Assembly (NCBI RefSeq): GCF_000208745.1
Contig: NC_030851.1
Location: 34,250,306 to 34,314,305 of the forward strand
DNA: 64,000 nt
Reading direction: 5' to 3'
From: Theobroma cacao
Lineage: Eukaryota > Streptophyta > Magnoliopsida > Malvales > Malvaceae
A program made the translations under genes and the position numbers. The notes under the pieces are model-generated. The model was not told the origin of the DNA, ran no database searches, and saw nothing but the letters and a program-made list of their open reading frames with translations. Position 1 is the first letter of the stretch. Every line of letters begins with the position of its first letter. This document shows, piece after piece, positions 11,043-22,850 of this stretch.

Positions 11043-14000
11043 ATGACATCAAGGTATGTTATTGGGTTTATTGCTGCAACACTTAAATTTTTGAAACATT
11101 TGGTGTAAATTAGAACATGGATTAGAAACATTGCTCAGAGTTGTTACACGCCATGCATTTATAACATGTGTTAACATTATTTTAGCGTGTCATGACATTG
11201 GTTATTTTAGGCAGTTCGTGTAACGAGTCAGTAATTACACTGATTGACGTATCACACGTCATGGGTATTTTAGGCCAATTCGTGTAAGGACACAGTAATT
11301 ATAGTGATTGGCGTGTCAGCGTTGGCGTGTTACAACATTTGACTTGATACGCATGGTGTGTTACAACATTTTATGTTATACGCATGGCGTGTTACAACAT
11401 TTTATGTTATATGCATGACGTGTTATAACATTTTATGTTATATGCATGACGTGCTACAACATTTTACGTTATATGCATCGCGTGTTACCATATTTTACTT
11501 TATATGCATGGCATGCTACTATTAAGGACGATCAGGATATTGCATTAATTTTGCTAGAACAAAGGAATGTTTTGGCTGCATATGTTAGCATCAAGGGACA
11601 CCAAACAAATGTTATATCACATGAAAAAGCTGAACAACATGGTAATTAGCTCAATCAAAATGAGATATACAATGCTTCACATATACCACAATATTCGATC
11701 CGTAACCCACAACAATGGCAATTGACGTATGCACAAGAGTTTGTGTAGCCTGGTAGACACATGACATTCACAGAACAGTTGGCTGCACAATTTCGATCAA
11801 GATGTGCATCGAACCAATTAGTTACTTGTGTCCAACAAATGCAACGATCGGATGAAACTGTACAGGGTGTAATAGCATTTTCAAATGAAAATGTGACACT
11901 TGAGGATAACACTGCGACGTTGGAGGGTGACAATGCTACGCTCGAGGATAATACTACATTTGATGAGCGAAATGAGGATTTGTTCCCTGCCGGTGAAGAT
12001 AGATTTGATGACAATTCGGATGATGGGCTTGATGAATGGCATGATGAGAGTTCAGATGAGGCTAGCTTTATGACAGTGACATTCCAATTTGCAACAATGT
12101 TGAAGGCGAAACAGAACCTGTTGGAGGTGTTGATGTAGGAGATATTCAGTGTGATGACCCCATATACAATAATGCCATCGCTGATGAGAACGGAGATTCG
12201 TTCCCCTGGTACATTGCTCCATGATAGTTATCAAGAAAGGGGAAATAGAGGGATATCTCATACGTGGGTAATTCTAGGTGCAGAAAGGTTTTTTTTCCAA
12301 ACAATTATAGCTGAGGAGTTGACATGTGCCGATGATCGCTTATACAAAGGAAGAATATTTTCCTCGAAGACCAAGTTGAAACGAGCTTTGAATATGTTGG
12401 CTCTAAAAGAGCAATTTGGGATAAGAGTAAAAGGTCATGTAAAGCTCGTTATGAGGTTGGTTGCAAGGACAAGGCATGCAAGTTTAGTGTGAGTGCAACG
12501 AAGTTACCTGAAGGAGGAGAATATTGGCAAGTTCGGATGCTCCACAAAGTACACACGTGTACTGTCGATGGTTTGCAAGGGTGATTTGCAACCGCGAGTG
12601 TGAAGATAATTGCTGAACTTATGTGACACAAGCTTCAGGCTAATGGAGTAAGCTTCAGGCTAATGGAGTAGCATTGAGACCTAAGGACATAATTGGTGAG
12701 ATGAGGGTTCAGTGGGGATTGGAATACTTGTATGGTAAGGCTTGGCAAGCGAAGGAGTATGCGAAGAGGCTTGTTTTCGATCCCCCAAAGGAGTCATTAC
12801 AACTACTACCCTAGTATTTTTATATGTTGGAACATGAAAATCCCGGCACAGTCACTACAGTGGCTACTGATGAGGCAGAAAGATTGAAATATTGTTTCTG
12901 GGCATATAGGGCTTGTATTTGGGGGTTTAGGGATGTAATACGTCCTACAGTTGCAATTGATACGACACATCTGAAAGGCAGGTTCAAGGGTGTTTTGCTT
13001 GTCGCTGTATGCAAAGATGTGAACGAGTGCGTATATCCAGTTTCGTTTGGTATTGGCCATGTTGAGGACGAAGACTCGTGGACGTGATTTCTTAGCAAGC
13101 TGCGTGATGCGGTTGGTTGTCCTAAAAACACTATGTTCATTTCTAATCAGCATCTCAGCATTAAGAAAGCAATCCAAAATGCATACCCAAAAGCACACCA
13201 CAATTTATGCAGGTACCACTTGAAGAAAAACTTTAAAAACAAGTTCAAGCGCGATGACGTTTCTATGATTTTCACCCTTGCTTGAGATTGCTGTAAGGTT
13301 TCTGATTTTAACAGACATATGAACTAGCTCAAGCAGATTCACGCCGGAGCCCACGCTGACCTTATGAGAATAGGCCTTGAGAGATGGACATGTGCTTGTT
13401 CACCAACAAGGCGATACCAAATGATGACATCCAACATTGCGGAATGTGTTAACTCATGCTTGATCGAGTACATCAGAGACATGTTCCAGCGTTGGTTCCA
13501 TGACCGGTACGAGGAGGCTGTCAAGGTGACCACCCCCTCAACCCTTGGGTTGCCAAGCAATTGAGCAAACGGTTCAATGATGCACATCGCTTTGTGGTTA
13601 AACCTATCAATCGAGTGAAGTTCGAAGTTAAAGCCAAGAAGATGGATGGACTTGTAAACCTATCCACGAAGACGTGTTCATGTTGTGAGTTCCAAATAGA
13701 TTTACTACCATGCAGCCATGCCATTGCAGCAATAAGGTCAAAATATTTTTATTTCTTATTTGAACTCTAATTGACATAGTATTTACATTGTGCTTGAACA
13801 TTGAGTTCATTGTATTTCTCAGTAAATGCAAATGTGAAGCCATTGAATTCTGCATTAACTACTACAAGACAACCATTTTGGTGGAGGGTTATGTGGGATC
13901 CATTCGCCCGGTAGGGCATCCTAGTGAGTGAGACATCCCCCTTCATGTGAAACAAATTGTCGTCTTGCCACCACCTTAGCGAGGCCAAGTGCGAGGACCT

Positions 14001-14282
14001 AGGGGGAGAAGGATTCCATCAACCGATGAAGGCAATTGAGCATGGAGATGTTCGCAATGCAAGAGGTACGAGCATAACAAATAGAATTGCCCATCCTCAT
14101 TTACAGTTCCATCCACAAATCTGGCACCATTTCCAAGTCAATCGGTGCCTCCACGAGTGCGCCGACCGAAAGCATGTTCAAGTTGTAGACAAACAGGTCA
14201 CACACGCAACAACTGTCCAATACGAAGGACAATGTTTGAAAACGTAGGGTGTCTTGTGGATGAAGATAACTTGTCGGCCTAA
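11043..14282 (+). pseudogene. MULE transposase (mudrA-like) of E1
   Basis: A cut-and-paste transposase of Mutator elements, acting on terminal sequences in the nucleus. Exon 1 is proposed as the 11 nt at 11043-11053, followed by gtatgtt. The first intron holds the array 11150-11520, and the coding remnant resumes near 11523. An acidic stretch lies at 11880-12060. The MuDR DNA-binding region is near 12330-12560 (LYKGRIF, ALNMLALKEQF, EVGCKDKACKF). The MULE core is near 12880-13560: AIDTTHLKGRFKG holds the first D, the second D is replaced by N (SNQHLSIKKAI), and AECVN carries the E. The SWIM finger CSCCEF...LLPCSH is at about 13675-13720. After an intron at 13737 come two CCHC knuckles, CSQCKRYEHNK...C and CSSCRQTGHTRNNC. 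Several stops and frameshifts make it inactive. The N-terminal exon 2 seen in E3 is missing. Confidence 0.9.
11150..11520 (+). repeat. Tandem array in transposase intron 1 (core GCGTGTTAC)
   Basis: Degenerate units of about 31 bp, each holding the core GCGTGTTAC followed by AACATTTTA and a TATGCATGG-type spacer. Upstream, related cores occur in longer spacers (CGTGTCATGAC, GTGTAACGAG). The same unit occurs inverted in E1 intron 1 of the other gene (19345-19650) and in E2 at 61170-61310. Confidence 0.9.
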
Positions 14283-14999
14283 CTAAATGTGTAACCCATG
14301 TGCAATACCTTTGTCACAATTTTCTCTTGCAGTATGTTACATTCATTCATATTTGGATTTTGTATTTGTTAGTTTCCTCTTGTAGATGAGTCTTTATTTA
14401 TTTTTATTAATTTTGTAGATATGTTATTTAATTATTCATTTCATTTTGTCCGTAGTTTTGAACACTGAATAGACTTGCGAAGTCCTTATACTGTTACTCC
14501 CTTTCTCACATTTTATTATGACTTGTATTAAACAATTAATGATTTAATTTAATTCCTTTCTATTTCATTTGATTTAACCTTTTATGTTCTTACAATCAAA
14601 TCTCTTAAGAGATATAAAATTAATTCATCTAACTTTAGTAGCTTTCTAAATCCTCATATTCAATTTGTTTTTGTAATTTTTTAATTACAACATTTATTTT
14701 ATCATATTAATACCTCTATATAAAACTTTAAGCCAATCACTTCACAAAATAATAATAATATTGTACCAAGGAGTTTACTTCAAAGGATGCAAGTCTAGAA
14801 AGAGAAAATTTTGGACTAATTAAAAACATATGATATGAAATTTATGATTAAAACACATGACTTGACCAAACAAATTTAAAAAATTTATGGATCATCCAAT
14901 CGAATTTCATCTATGAATCATCATAATTATTTTTTATTAAATTAAAATATTTTAAAAATAAAATTAAAATATAAAGACGAAAATTCTTGAAAAATATAT
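14283..14999. other. 3' flank of E1 transposase, AT-rich, no gene
   Basis: Very AT-rich DNA between the last transposase codon and the next array. It probably contains transcript 3' ends. No other structure is seen. Confidence 0.6.
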
Positions 15000-15545
15000 T
15001 ATGCTAAGCTGACACGCTGAGTGCATGCAGATTTCTGTGGTGACATGCTGAATTCTTACATTATTGTGGGGTGACATGGCATGCCCCATCTTGTGGTGAC
15101 ATGCTGAGTGGAAGTAGATAGTTGGAATGACACGCTGAGTGCATGCAAATTTTTGTGGTGACACGCTGACTTCTTACAGTATTGTGAGGTAACACGACGC
15201 ACCCCAATTGTGGTGACATGCTAAGTGGAACCAGATAGTTGGCGTGACACACTAAGTGCATGTAGATTTTTATGGTTACACGCTAACTTCTTGCAGTATT
15301 ATGGGCTGACATGGCATGCCCCATCTTGTGGTGACACACGGAGTGGAACTAGATACTTGGCATGACACACGGAGTGCATGCAGATTTCGGTGGTGAAACC
15401 CTGACTTCTTTCAATATTGTGGGATGACACGACATACCCCAATTATGGTGACACGTTGAGTGGAACAAGATACTTGGCGTGACATGTTGACCTGTTCCAG
15501 TTTTCAAGGGTGAGACGCCATGCCCCAATGGGGTGACACGCCACG
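15000..15545 (-). repeat. Tandem array between the convergent E1 genes (core GTGACACGC)
   Basis: About five large units of roughly 120 bp. Each contains GTGACACGCTGAGTGCATGC, then GTGGTGACACGCTGACTTCT, then a GTGRGGTGACACG piece, each built on the same core. It lies between the 3' ends of the transposase (plus) and the Ulp1 gene (minus), as does the array 33415-33895 in E3. Confidence 0.9.
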
Positions 15546-17419
15546 TGGTTGCAGTATTAATTTAAAGGCACTGTGTTTGAATTGAGAGAGTAAAAGTAAT
15601 GTATAAAATGTACAAATATTAAAATTACTAAAATTAATTGTATATACAAAAAATGTACAGACAATGGTCGATATGTTCAGGGTTCGCTCTCACAACTGTT
15701 GGAAAAAATTTCTAGAGCGTATTAGCGACGCATATTTGTAATCATATTCTGCTTAACTCTTATCGATTCTGATTGCAAAATATCATCAATGTACCTTATA
15801 ATGAACATACCGCAGTTGACAATATCATTTTGCCGATGCATTTTAACTTTTGGCAAATGAATTTTCAATGGCATCGGCTTCAAATCCCATGTCTTCTTGC
15901 GTGTTTTGTTGAAATAACTAGCTTGGTGGCATATGATTGGCATAATTATCGTAAGGGGTGTCATCTGAGCCACTCGCACTCCGTTATCCTTAGCATCCAA
16001 AGTTCTTGTGGAGTCCACCACCTTGATCGTCCACCTCACCAAGTCGATCTTCGCTACCACCTACTGCCCACCCATATTGTAAGGCACAAAGATGAAATCG
16101 ACATCTTCTTATTTTTTGCCGTATGTCTGCTTTTCACCCTCCATGTACCCCATAACTCATCTGGAATTTCCATATTCGACCGGGCATCTTCAGTTGGAAA
16201 TGAGGTGTGTAGCATATAGATGGTGTCCTGTGAAGCATGTATACATTAGCTTACACTTAATGCAATAAAAAACTTAGTATTTTCAGAATTGAAAATTTTT
16301 CAAATAAACTTACAAAGAATATCGTGTCAACCACGCATGCACGGGTAGTGTACAACTTCGACTTCGACCTTGTCATCCACTTACAAAGTACACTGAGGCA
16401 TGCATTTATATGTTCACTAGTCATTTCTTCTTTGGGATCCTCTAATGTTGTGAAAAAGTCAGCCCCTTGATCCCTTAAGATCCCGACATTACGCCTGTAT
16501 ATGTAATAGAATGAGTTTGAAAAGCCTTGGTGGATTAATGTTTCATTAAAAACCAATATTTGCAATGTTATTTATGAGCTTACCTCGCACACTCGTCTTT
16601 CTTGAAAGCTTTGTATGTTTTAACCGTTGCCCTCTTTACTTCTCGATAACCCAATGAAGGGTAGACATACGGGCTTACCTTGTGGTTACTCGCCATTTTC
16701 ACCCATGCTTGCTCAGTTAAGCCTGAAATTTATGTTGCACGATGATGGACATCAAATGACTTTGGTGATCACAACTGTGAGCCGTTGGCTTCAGGAGTGC
16801 TCTGAAGAAAATGGTCCCCTCCTACTGTTGCCTCGACTAATGCATCGGTTTGAGGAAGATGCTCTCCTTCAACCACGATTGATTGAAGGTCCCCCTTCCC
16901 TCCAGTAGATGCATCAATAATCGAATCCGCTTCAAGAACAGGGTCTTTTTCGGTATCATCTAATTGAAGGGTCACATCCCTTGCCATAGCATCATCCGGA
17001 TCAGCCTCAAGAACAGGGTCTCCGTTAGCATCAGCAACGTCATCGTGAATGTGGACACCAGGTTCATCATGCTGCCCATCATTAGCATCATCGTGGTTCT
17101 CACCAGCACTGTGAGATGAAGGACTGCCCTATAGAACAAGACAAATGGAAAAATTCGTTAGCTCATATAATACCACAAACCATAAACCGATAACAAAAAA
17201 TAGAACTACACCTACTAAATGTAAACGACCAATATATGAGCGAAGATAGAATAACGTACTTGTGATTTTAGGCCGTCTAGAATCCGAGCAATGACACGAT
17301 CCTTAAATGTCTGCATTGCTAGAGTCAACGATTGAATTGAAGCTTTGAGCTCCGACATGTCTTTTTTATACCGATGCATGATTCGTCGTAGTTGACGCTT
17401 CATGACTACTTCGTCATTG

Positions 17420-18000
17420 ACTCTTGTTGAATGGGTCAACTGCAATAATGTACATTACTGTGTTATTCAATAATCATATATGGAATTATTGAACATTACC
17501 CGTTAAAATTTTAATATCCTTACTGGTGACTCTTTACCACTTTACAGTTAAGCAGGACAGATCGGTGGTTAATATTATCGCCTCTCTCAACTGCAATAAC
17601 AGAAATTACTGTGTTGCTCGATAAACATATGTGGAAATATTGAACACAAATTGTTTGAACCGATCTTATCGACAAATCGTTAGCACTGTGCGTTTGAGGA
17701 TGACCTCTCAATGGTTGAGGAACTGTCGTCGCATGGTCCAACTGCAAACACAGATATGTTATTCAATAATCACATATGGAATTATTGAACACAAATCGTT
17801 ATAACCGTCCTTACCAGCTTATTGTTAGCACTTGAGTCTAAAGAGGACCTTTCGGTGGTTATGGAGCTGTCATCGCAGAGTCCAACTGCAAACACAAATA
17901 TGTTATTCGATAATCACATATGGAATTGTTGAATACAAACCGTTAGAATCGTCCTTATTGGCTCTTCACTGCCATTGTCATGGTCATCACCGTCCTCCAT
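17420..18000 (-). repeat. Tandem duplication of one exon-intron unit, about 145 bp, four copies
   Basis: Landmarks ttattcaataatcac recur near 17463, 17613, 17759 and 17901. On the minus strand each unit has an acceptor (tgcag then TTG) and usually a donor-like gtaagga, around a short Ser-rich exon such as CDDSSSTIERSSS. The repeats lie in the linker between DUF1985 and the coiled-coil/Ulp1 exons of the E1 gene. Confidence 0.8.
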
Positions 18001-19344
18001 AAACTCGCAGACTGACAACTCATCAACGATAGTAGCAGCGGTGCACCTTCACTTCATGGCACTGTGGCTCTTTTATGCTTCAAGTTTCCCCCTTTTCCTT
18101 CGCACCTAAGCCCCAGTCCGTCTAATCCTCCATGTGCCTTATTGGCATGTATTGGTGGCCCTCAGATAACGAGACATCGATGTCCACAAAATAATCCCGA
18201 CTAGCCTCATTAGGGGTGGGCTCCAAGGTCTTCATTGCCCACAACTGCAAAATAAGGATTGTGATTAAATTTTAGGAAAAATTTTTATACAAATTCACAA
18301 TAGAAATTAGTAGCTGTTCACTCACCTGTTGAGATGTTAGGATGACTCTAACATCTCAGCTGCCTTGTAGAAGTCTTTTGGCTTCTGGTTGCATTACCAT
18401 CTGCTCATACTTGGGTAGACGTTGTCATTTGGAGTAGAGGGGGCAACTATCTTTCACAAGGTCGGAATTGCCTCCATTGCCTAGAACTGAAAGTCAAATA
18501 TAACCATTATCAGACCGTAAACGATTGCAACCATAAATTATTATGTCAAAAGAAAAATGAAAAATGTTACGTGACAATACCTGTATCACCCACGCGAATT
18601 TGTAAATGTTGTATCGTAAACGATCCTTCTGCACGTTCAAGGAAGGCACTTCAAACCCCTTCAAAAGGTAGTCTAAGGTCAGCCTCCAAACATAGTGATC
18701 CCATGGGAAGACATTCCAATCATCAATGTCCTCCACCAATGACAAAAGCCAAGGCGTCACTCGTCTATGGTAGTCTTGAGCAAATAAAATGTTATTCGCG
18801 ATCAAGATGAGTGCCATCTTGGTTGCGTCTCCCGATCGCTGAAAGTTGCATTCGCGAAGCGTATCAAGTAAGGCATGCAGCTTAAAGCTCTATTGCCAGT
18901 TCCAATATCGCGCATGAATTTCGTCCACAATAACCTCGTATGGTCATGTGAACACATCGGGCACTAGACCAAACTTCAGTTCGGTGATAAGGCAGAACTC
19001 TTGCTTTGATATGCGCGCCTTGCTTTTGCCAATGGCAAACCATAACTCATGCTCCATTGAATTTGTCACAGTGATTTGACGAATCATGATGTTATGTAGG
19101 AGACCAATGGAAAAGTAGCCTTGTGCATATACATCCAACAGCATTCCGAAGCACATACGCTTCATTGCATCGTACTCCCCTTTCTCTTGGAGAGTCTTGT
19201 TGATGTAATGTAGTTGTAACCACTTACAGTGGGTGTTAATAGCGACATTGAATGCCCACTTCTCCCTCGGCACAATAAGCAAACTGTCAAGATCTTCATA
19301 CTGTCTGGACTGCATCTGCAAAACATGGCACACATGCACGAGTG

Positions 19345-19650
19345 AGTTAACCCATAATGTGGTAACACGCCATGCATATAACGTAAAATATGGTAACACG
19401 CCATGCATATAATGTAAAATGTGGTAACACGCCATGCATATAACGTAAAATGTGGCAACACGCCATACATATAACGTAAAATGTTGTAACACACCATGCA
19501 TATAACGAAAAATATGGTAACACGCCATGCATAAAACGTAAAATGTTGTAACAGGGCATGCATATAATGTAAAATGTTGTAACACGCCATGCATATAACG
19601 TAAACTGTTGTAACACGCCATGCGTATCAAGTCAAATGTTGTAACACGCC
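19345..19650 (-). repeat. Tandem array in intron 1 of the E1 DUF1985-Ulp1 gene (core GTAACACGCC)
   Basis: About ten units of roughly 31 bp of the form GTAACACGCCATGCATATAA then CGTAAAATGTG. They are the reverse complement of the units at 11350-11520. Further looser cores continue to about 19790. The array lies inside the intron between the 7-codon exon 1 and exon 2. Confidence 0.93.
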
Positions 19651-20259
19651 AACGCTACCACGACAATGGCTATAATTACTGTGTTTTTACATAAACTGGC
19701 CTAAAATACCCATGGCGTGTGACACGCCAATCAGTGTAATTACTGACTCGTTACACGAACTGCCCTAAAATAACCAATGTCATGACACGCTAAAAACCCT
19801 AAAAATCAGTTTACCCACTACACTTCATATATGATGTAGTTCAAAACTTTAGTACAACCGTAAAACCGAGAAGAAAACAGTTTAAACATAACAATTGAAA
19901 AAGATTGAAAAAACACTTACATATCACACAACCCTAACAAAAAATTAATGAACAGAAGAAAGTTTTAAAAGTTTTATTTTCAGACTAACTGACCTTTTCA
20001 CTGATAAATGACATTGTTGTTGTGGTGTCGTCAAGCTTGGAAAAAAGAAAGTTGAACACTCTGGTATCTTTGGGAATGAGGAATGAGGAATGGGGAATGA
20101 ACCTCTTCACACAAACGTTTGTGGTTTCTAGAAAATATTTAATTAAAATGAAATTACCTCACAATTTCCTTTATAAATATTCATTTATTCATTGAATTCA
20201 TTCAGTTGAAGTCCAATCGGTTTTCTCGTTATTTGCCCACTTTTTTTTCTCTTTCAAAC

Positions 20260-20770
20260 CATGTCGTGTCACCCATAAATTGCCATGCCGTGTCACACAC
20301 TCTAAACCCTGCCGTGTCACGGATCTTCATGGAGTCTGACAAACTTTGAACCCTGCCGTATCATAGATTTCGTCCATGGCGTGTCACAAACTCTGAACGC
20401 TGGTGTTTCATAAATTTCGTCCATGGTGTGTCACAAACTCTGTACGCTGGTGTGTCAAGATTCCCCCCATGGCGTGTCACAAACTCTGAACTCTAGCATG
20501 TCACAAATTCCCTCCATGGTATGTCACCAACTCTGAACACTGACTTGTCACAGATTCCTTCCATGGCATGTCACAAACTCTAAACTTTGATGTGTCACAA
20601 CTTCCCTCCATGGCGTGTCACAAACTCTGAATGCTGACGTGTCACAGCCGTGTCACACATTCCTACCATGTCGTGTCACAAACTCTAAACTCTACCGTGT
20701 CATAGCCGTCTCACACATTCCCACCATGTCGTGTCACACATTCCCAACATGTCGTTTCACAAACTCTAAA
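20260..20770 (+). repeat. Subterminal tandem array of E1 (core CGTGTCAC)
   Basis: About 14 units of roughly 30-37 bp such as CCATGGCGTGTCACAAACTC followed by TGAACGCTGR. It lies between the DUF1985-Ulp1 gene start and the right terminus. The inverted counterpart in E2 is 60100-60610. Confidence 0.92.
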
Positions 20771-21243
20771 CCCTGCCCTACCACAACCGTCTCACATATA
20801 GCTTGCTGTAGCACGACCATTTCATTCTTTATATTCACATTTTCTCCTTTCGATTCACCACCATATCAGGGATTTCTGGTTTTACATCATTCTCCAAGCT
20901 TTCGATTCATCACGATCGGTTCCTCATTTGGTTTAATATCACTCTTCTCTTATTATCTGAATGCCATGTACCAAATCTCTAAAAGACCATCTCATGCAAC
21001 ATTATTTTGTTTTGCACAAGCTTCGAGAAAAAAATTGGATGTTTTGCACAAAATTAGATGTTCGCAAATTCTTTGCATATTTATTTTCCCATTTTTCGCT
21101 TGTTTAAGAGTGCGCGTCAACGAAGATGGCTCATTAAGGGCATTTTTGTTCCAAAATCTATTCTCATGGTTAAAAACAATTAAAATTATCTGGATGCTTA
21201 TTTACAGAAACAAATTATTTTTAAGGGCTTAAAAAATTTCCCC
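20770..21243. other. Right terminal region of E1
   Basis: Matches the left terminal region of E2 (59681-60100) in inverted orientation. Shared features include the run near 21120-21160 corresponding to ATGGCTCATTAAGGGCATTTT and the outer end TTTAAGGGCTTAAAAAATTT. Confidence 0.85.
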
Positions 21244-21252
21244 TATTATAAC
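21244..21252. repeat. 9-bp target-site duplication of E1, right
   Basis: tattataac, identical to 10634-10642. Confidence 0.93.
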
Positions 21253-21870
21253 TTCCTGTGTTTGTCTCCCAACTTAAAATGTATGATGCTGTGTTTGCTG
21301 ACGCAATGGTTTCAATTAACATCTGCCTGTATGTTTTTTATTTCCAATTTGATTTTTTTTGTTCATTTTTGGGTTAAAAAGAGTTTGAAAGTGGATGGAG
21401 TTTATTATTAAGACGTAAGACTTCATTGTTGTCATAAGAAAGAATGAATCAAACTTCCTCTTGTTTTTGGTATCACTCTTGATACTGGAAAGAAGTGACT
21501 GATTATGGCATGTTGCTCATCACTAGCTTTTCCTTTACAACATGTTCGGTGGGGAATGGAATAGATATCTCCCTATTCCTATTACCAACTTATGCAATAA
21601 TTTGGTTCAATGAAATGATTATTTTTCAGAATGTCCATTCCAAGAGAACATGGAATAGCCATTATGGAACCCTTGGTAATTACTATTCCAAGCCAATGGG
21701 AATACAAAAAAATTTTGACTTGATGAAAATGTCTTTGAACAATTTCAAAAATTACTCTTATATAATATATATTTTTTTCATTTTCACATTTTCTTTCTCT
21801 TTCTACCTATCTTCTACCTCACTCTACTCTCTCTAAATTCCCTCAACCATTAAAGAAAGGTAGAAGGTAG
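21253..21870 (+). other. Displaced 3' flank of the BAHD pseudogene, then repeat-like DNA
   Basis: 21244-21480 matches 45328-45870 (3' flank of the intact BAHD gene) with gaps: ggtttcaattaac, gaaagtggatggagtttatt and agaaagaatgaatcaaactt. After about 21540, ggggaatggaatag and ctattccaagcc form imperfect inverted pieces typical of a small MITE, but clear ends were not found. Confidence 0.75.
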
Positions 21871-22269
21871 CAACGATGTTAGCTACGAGAAGTGCTCTAG
21901 AAAGCTTATCCGTTTAATAACAATCCTTCTAGTTACTCCTTCATAAAAAATGGTTGATCTTGATTTAAACCAAAAAATCGTTATTGACCCTTTACCTCTA
22001 TCATTGAAACTCTCAATGTAATTCACCGATAAACAGTCAATGGCGACAGCAACGCATTCATCTACTTTTCAGGCCACGTCAAGCGGTGATAGTAATAACA
22101 TCAGTGTTGCCTGAAAAATGAAAAATATATGGAAATGGTACTAAATTAATTGAAGCTGTAAAGGGAGGAGCAAATATGATAAGATTCCATTAATTAGATG
22201 AAAAGAAAAATAATTAGATTACTAGGTGATTAGGTGAAATTCCTCGTTTTGCACAGATTAATTGTTATT

Positions 22270-22850
22270 ACTTAGTGTCTGTTTAGTGCGATTTTTTTTT
22301 CAGCTTATCTACTTCTTAAAAGTAGAAACTAGGCCAAACAGGGATTTTGAAAAGCTATTAAAAAATGTAATCTTTTTAAAGAACAAATTTTTTTAAAAAA
22401 AACTTCAGGAAAAGCTCTAGAGAAAAGCTTTCTTTTCTTTTTTTTTTTTTAAATACGTCTCTTTTTCAAAAGAATTTTTTCCTTTTGTTTAAAAAATGTC
22501 CTTATCTGTTAGAAATGATTCTATCATTATCGACTTCTATTTTCATATGATTTATTATTAATTATAAATTTTATGTTATAAAAAAATACTTTTTAAATTT
22601 TTAAAAATTTATTTTAAATAAATAAACAATAAAGTTAACTTTTTTTCATTATGAACAAAGGAATTGGTGATTAATAGAAATTTTTATATAAATTGTTTTG
22701 GCAAACAACTTATCCATAAAAAAAAGCTTATAAAAATAAATTTACCAAACAGATTTAAATTAATTTTAAAAACTATTATTTTTCATAAAAGCTTCATATT
22801 AACTTTTAAATTAAAAAAAATCAGGCCAAACAAACTCTTAATTAAAGGAG
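22270..22850. mobile_element. hAT-type MITE-like element, low confidence
   Basis: The left end (gtgtctgtttagtgcgatt) and the inverted right end (gagtttgtttggcctgatt) resemble each other and hAT-MITE termini. The interior is AT-rich and non-coding. An 8-bp target duplication could not be shown. A related internal stretch (cttatctac, ttaaaag, gccagaccaaac) recurs at 41930-42000 inside E3. Confidence 0.45.

Larger units (their letters stand above)
15722..20014 (-). pseudogene. DUF1985-Ulp1 (C48 protease) gene of E1
   Basis: A transposon-borne member of the SUMO/ubiquitin-like protease family. Exon 1 is proposed at 20014-19994 (7 codons, then gtcag). The next exon begins at 19315 after ttgcag. 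DUF1985 spans about 19315-18560: MCFGMLLDVYAQGYF, ELWFAIGKSKARISKQEF, then MALILIANNILFAQDY and NVFPWDHYVWRLTLDYLL. A coiled-coil exon (RQLRRIMHRYKKDMSELK) is near 17400-17270. The Ulp1 core is near 16500-15722: CRIL-like exon, DFIFVPYNMGGQ then stop, KIDLVRWTIKVVDS (catalytic D), and RQNDIVNCGMFIIRYID (catalytic C). The catalytic H position before W reads Q. Stops at several places make it inactive. Intron 1 holds the array 19345-19650. Confidence 0.87.
10643..21243 (+). mobile_element. Mutator-like element E1 (KI-MULE type), 10.6 kb
   Basis: Bounded by the exact 9-bp duplication tattataac. The BAHD 3' flank is continuous across it: 10630 joins 21244 when compared with 45327 onward. The transposase-side end begins GAGAAAATTGTGAGAAATG and matches the inverted right end of E3. 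The other end, read inward, begins GGGGAAATTTTTTAAG and matches the left end of E2. It carries a transposase gene on the plus strand and a convergent DUF1985-Ulp1 gene on the minus strand, plus four tandem arrays. Ulp1-carrying MULEs are known in plants as Kaonashi (KI) elements. Both genes are broken here. Confidence 0.93.

Noticed and set aside
18494..19315. Plant mobile domain (MAIL1-type) as the identity of the MULE-borne protein
   Set aside because: The W-F-x-I-G-x, EF-x-L-x-T-x-L-K-F-G and F-P-W-G-x-Y-V-W patterns, and the linked Ulp1 domain, fit DUF1985 better.
19162..19630. Long minus-strand frames across the array reading ACYNILRYMHGVL repeats
   Set aside because: The frames exist only because the 31-bp units lack stops. 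The array lies in intron 1 between exon 1 (20014-19994) and the acceptor at 19316.
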